Shown here: positions 4,186 to 6,179 of the stretch, piece after piece | How the letters are laid out: each line of letters opens with the position of its first letter | Position numbering within the stretch: the first letter of the stretch is position 1 | NCBI GenBank assembly: GCA_013002625.1 | Contig: JABDJE010000160.1 | Span: forward strand, 1-6,179 | Source of the DNA: Saprospiraceae bacterium | GTDB taxonomy: Bacteria; Bacteroidota; Bacteroidia; Chitinophagales; Saprospiraceae | Direction of reading: 5' to 3' | Length of the DNA: 6,179 nt | Notes under the pieces: generated by a model | Databases searched by the model: none | The model's input: the letters and a program-made list of their open reading frames with translations, nothing else | Told to the model about the DNA's origin: nothing | Position numbers and translations under genes: made by a program

Positions 4186-6179
4186 TTTCGGCTACACATT
4201 AAAAACAGCATACAGGGATTCCAGGCGTAACAGGCCAAAACTCCTCATGTTTGTATCCTCCATCATCCTGGGGATAACAGCCTTAGTGGCAATTAATTCA
4301 TTCAATTACAATCTTGTCAAGGATATAGATGAGCAATCCAAGTCTTTACTGGGTGCTGATTTTGTAATCAATGGCAATAAACCACTCGACCCCACGCTGC
4401 AATCCATTGCGGATTCGATTCCAGGTGAGAGGGCAACCGAGTTGGAATTGTTTTCGATGTCTTTCATCCCGAAAACGGAAGAAACACAATTTGTTAGGAT
4501 CAAGGCAATCGATGGTGCCTTCCCTTTTTATGGTGAAATAAATACACAGCCAAAACTTGAGCATACCGATTATCAGAGTCAAGCCGCAGCACTGGTCGAT
4601 GACGGATTAATGCTGGAACACAATCTTAATGTAGGAGACTCAATTAAGTTGGGAGAGTTCAGTTTTATTATCGCGGCCCGTTTAATGAACACATTTGGAA
4701 ATGTAAGTCTGGGTTCAAGTTTTGCCCCAAGTATCTATATCGGCCAGAAATTTCTGTATGAAACAAATCTCATTCAACCCGGGAGTATGGTTGATTACTC
4801 CTACTACTATAAAGTGCCACAGGGTTATGATATGGAGGAATGGGAGAGTAATCCTGAACGCCGTAAAAAATTCAGAGATGAGAGCTTCCGAATGACAACC
4901 ATCAAAGACCAGCGAGAGAACCTCGACGAAGCATTTTCAAATTTGAACAGCTTTCTTAACCTGATCGCATTGGTATCTTTGATATTGGGCTGCATAGGTG
5001 TTGCCAGCAGTGTATTCATTTACATAAAATCAAAAATTCCATCCATCGCCATTTTGCGTTGTATCGGTATGAAAGGCAGACAAGCTTTTCAGGTCTTCTT
5101 CATACAAATTTTTATCATCGGATTATTGGCGGTTATAGTTGGCATTACTTTAGGCAGTTTGATCCAGCTCGTTTTGCCGGAAATTCTGGCGGATATTTTA
5201 CCCTATGAAGTGAATCTATCCATTTCATGGCGCGCAATAATGGAGGGATTGGTTATTGGGGTCGTGATGACGAGCCTATTTGCCATGGTGCCTCTTTTAT
5301 CCATACGGCGAATTAGTCCATTGAGGACCTTGCGCGCATCGATAAATGAAGATTCGGCGGCGAAAGATATTTGGGTCTATATTGTAAATGGGGCCATTCT
5401 TATTTTCTTGTTTTTCTTTCTTTGGAATTTGACCAAAGATGTGATGGCTGCCGCTGTTTTTACGATTGGTTTGATCATCGCCTTTCTTATGCTGTATGGC
5501 GTTTCGAGTTTGATCATGATCGTGATTAAAAAGTATTTTCCAAAGTCATGGAGTTTTGTATTTCGACAAGGTCTTTCAAATTTATTCAGACCAAATAATC
5601 AAACACGCACATTGATTGTATCGATTGGATTGGGAACATCCATCCTCACCTTGCTATTCATAATTCAAGGTTTGCTGTTGAGCAATGTCGCATCCATGGA
5701 TGCTGGGAATCAGCCCAATATGATTTTGTATGGCATCGAGACCGACCAGAAGGAAGGTCTGGAGCAGATCACTGAGGATAATGATATGCCGGTCATTCAA
5801 CAGGTCCCAATTGTAACAATGCGTCTGGCGGGATGGAAAGGCAGATCAAAAGCTGAATGGATGGCTGACACAACCAGGACAGCAAGTCGGTGGGCCATTA
5901 ATCGTGAAGCGCGGGTGTCTTACAGAGATACGCTGGCCTCAGATGAAGAATTGATCAAAGGTGAATGGCAAGGTTATATTAATCCCGGTGATTCCATATT
6001 TATCTCTCTGGATGAGCGCTATGCAAATTCCATGGATGTTGACCTGGGTGATGAAATGGTTTGGAATGTGCAAGGCACAATGTTGACTACCTACGTCAGC
6101 AGTATCAGGAAGATTGAATTTCGATCCATGCGAACCCGGTTTTTTATACTATTTCCGTCTGGAGTGCTTGAAAATGCAC
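4178..6179 (+). CDS. ybbP: YbbP-type ABC transporter permease (two FtsX domains, MacB-like periplasmic domain), 3' end beyond window
   Basis: The frame is open without a stop from the ATG at 4178 to the last base (667 codons seen). TM1 spans about residues 22-42 after a basic N-terminus (RDSRRNRPK). A periplasmic domain (43-258) follows, then TM2 (259-283), TM3 (308-330) and TM4 (355-376), forming the first FtsX domain, with the conserved cytoplasmic segments IAILRCIGMKGRQAF (290-304) and SIRRISPLRTLR (375-386). TM5 (398-416), TM6 (424-450), TM7 (478-500) and a second periplasmic domain (501 to the end) follow. This order matches the roughly 800-residue, ten-helix YbbP architecture. The second FtsX domain with its last three helices, about 140 residues, should lie just outside the window. 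It should form a complex with the ATPase encoded immediately upstream; the 8-base overlap suggests coupled translation. Role: probably extraction or export of a lipid or hydrophobic ester; the substrate is unproven. Confidence 0.93.
   Translation, partial: MGNFGYTLKTAYRDSRRNRPKLLMFVSSIILGITALVAINSFNYNLVKDIDEQSKSLLGADFVINGNKPLDPTLQSIADSIPGERATELELFSMSFIPKTEETQFVRIKAIDGAFPFYGEINTQPKLEHTDYQSQAAALVDDGLMLEHNLNVGDSIKLGEFSFIIAARLMNTFGNVSLGSSFAPSIYIGQKFLYETNLIQPGSMVDYSYYYKVPQGYDMEEWESNPERRKKFRDESFRMTTIKDQRENLDEAFSNLNSFLNLIALVSLILGCIGVASSVFIYIKSKIPSIAILRCIGMKGRQAFQVFFIQIFIIGLLAVIVGITLGSLIQLVLPEILADILPYEVNLSISWRAIMEGLVIGVVMTSLFAMVPLLSIRRISPLRTLRASINEDSAAKDIWVYIVNGAILIFLFFFLWNLTKDVMAAAVFTIGLIIAFLMLYGVSSLIMIVIKKYFPKSWSFVFRQGLSNLFRPNNQTRTLIVSIGLGTSILTLLFIIQGLLLSNVASMDAGNQPNMILYGIETDQKEGLEQITEDNDMPVIQQVPIVTMRLAGWKGRSKAEWMADTTRTASRWAINREARVSYRDTLASDEELIKGEWQGYINPGDSIFISLDERYANSMDVDLGDEMVWNVQGTMLTTYVSSIRKIEFRSMRTRFFILFPSGVLENA

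Overview
The window looks like chromosomal DNA from a member of the Bacteroidota, probably a Cytophagia- or Flavobacteriia-type marine or soil organism. The evidence is the AT-rich intergenic DNA, TAnnTTTG-type promoter elements, weak or absent Shine-Dalgarno sequences, a tRNA without an encoded CCA end, and an outer-membrane FadL-type protein of the form common in this phylum. No mobile element, CRISPR array, phage gene or toxin-antitoxin pair was found.

Layout. Positions 1-816 (+) hold the C-terminal part of a GT-B fold, family 4 glycosyltransferase whose N-terminus lies outside the window. Positions 817-1343 carry no protein gene. Within them is a minus-strand tRNA gene with a CAT anticodon (1011-1084), probably the lysidine-type isoleucine tRNA, followed by a strong intrinsic terminator (965-996). 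Upstream of the tRNA lie about 115 bases with four inverted repeats and a likely promoter -7 element (1211-1218). Positions 1344-2759 (+) encode a FadL/OmpP1-type outer-membrane beta-barrel. It converges on a minus-strand SGNH-hydrolase lipoprotein of the TesA/arylesterase type (2756-3448), and the two stop codons overlap in a shared TTAA. The esterase is divergent, across only 35 bases, from a LolD/YbbA-type ABC ATPase (3484-4185). That gene overlaps by 8 bases the start of a large YbbP-type, FtsX-domain permease (4178 to the window end, 3' end missing). This permease has no stop codon in the window.

How the genes fit together. The esterase/ATPase/permease block reproduces the tesA-ybbA-ybbP arrangement known from E. 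coli, so it is an old conserved module. The likely job is handling of lipids or other hydrophobic esters at the cell envelope, with the ABC pair acting on the inner membrane and the esterase acting in the periplasm. Here the esterase is predicted to be a lipoprotein rather than a soluble periplasmic enzyme, and its other neighbour is a hydrophobic-substrate porin. A lipid-handling link among the four is therefore reasonable, but it is inferred. I see no clearly new biological system. The most unusual features are the structured DNA or RNA upstream of the tRNA and the lipoprotein form of the TesA-like enzyme.
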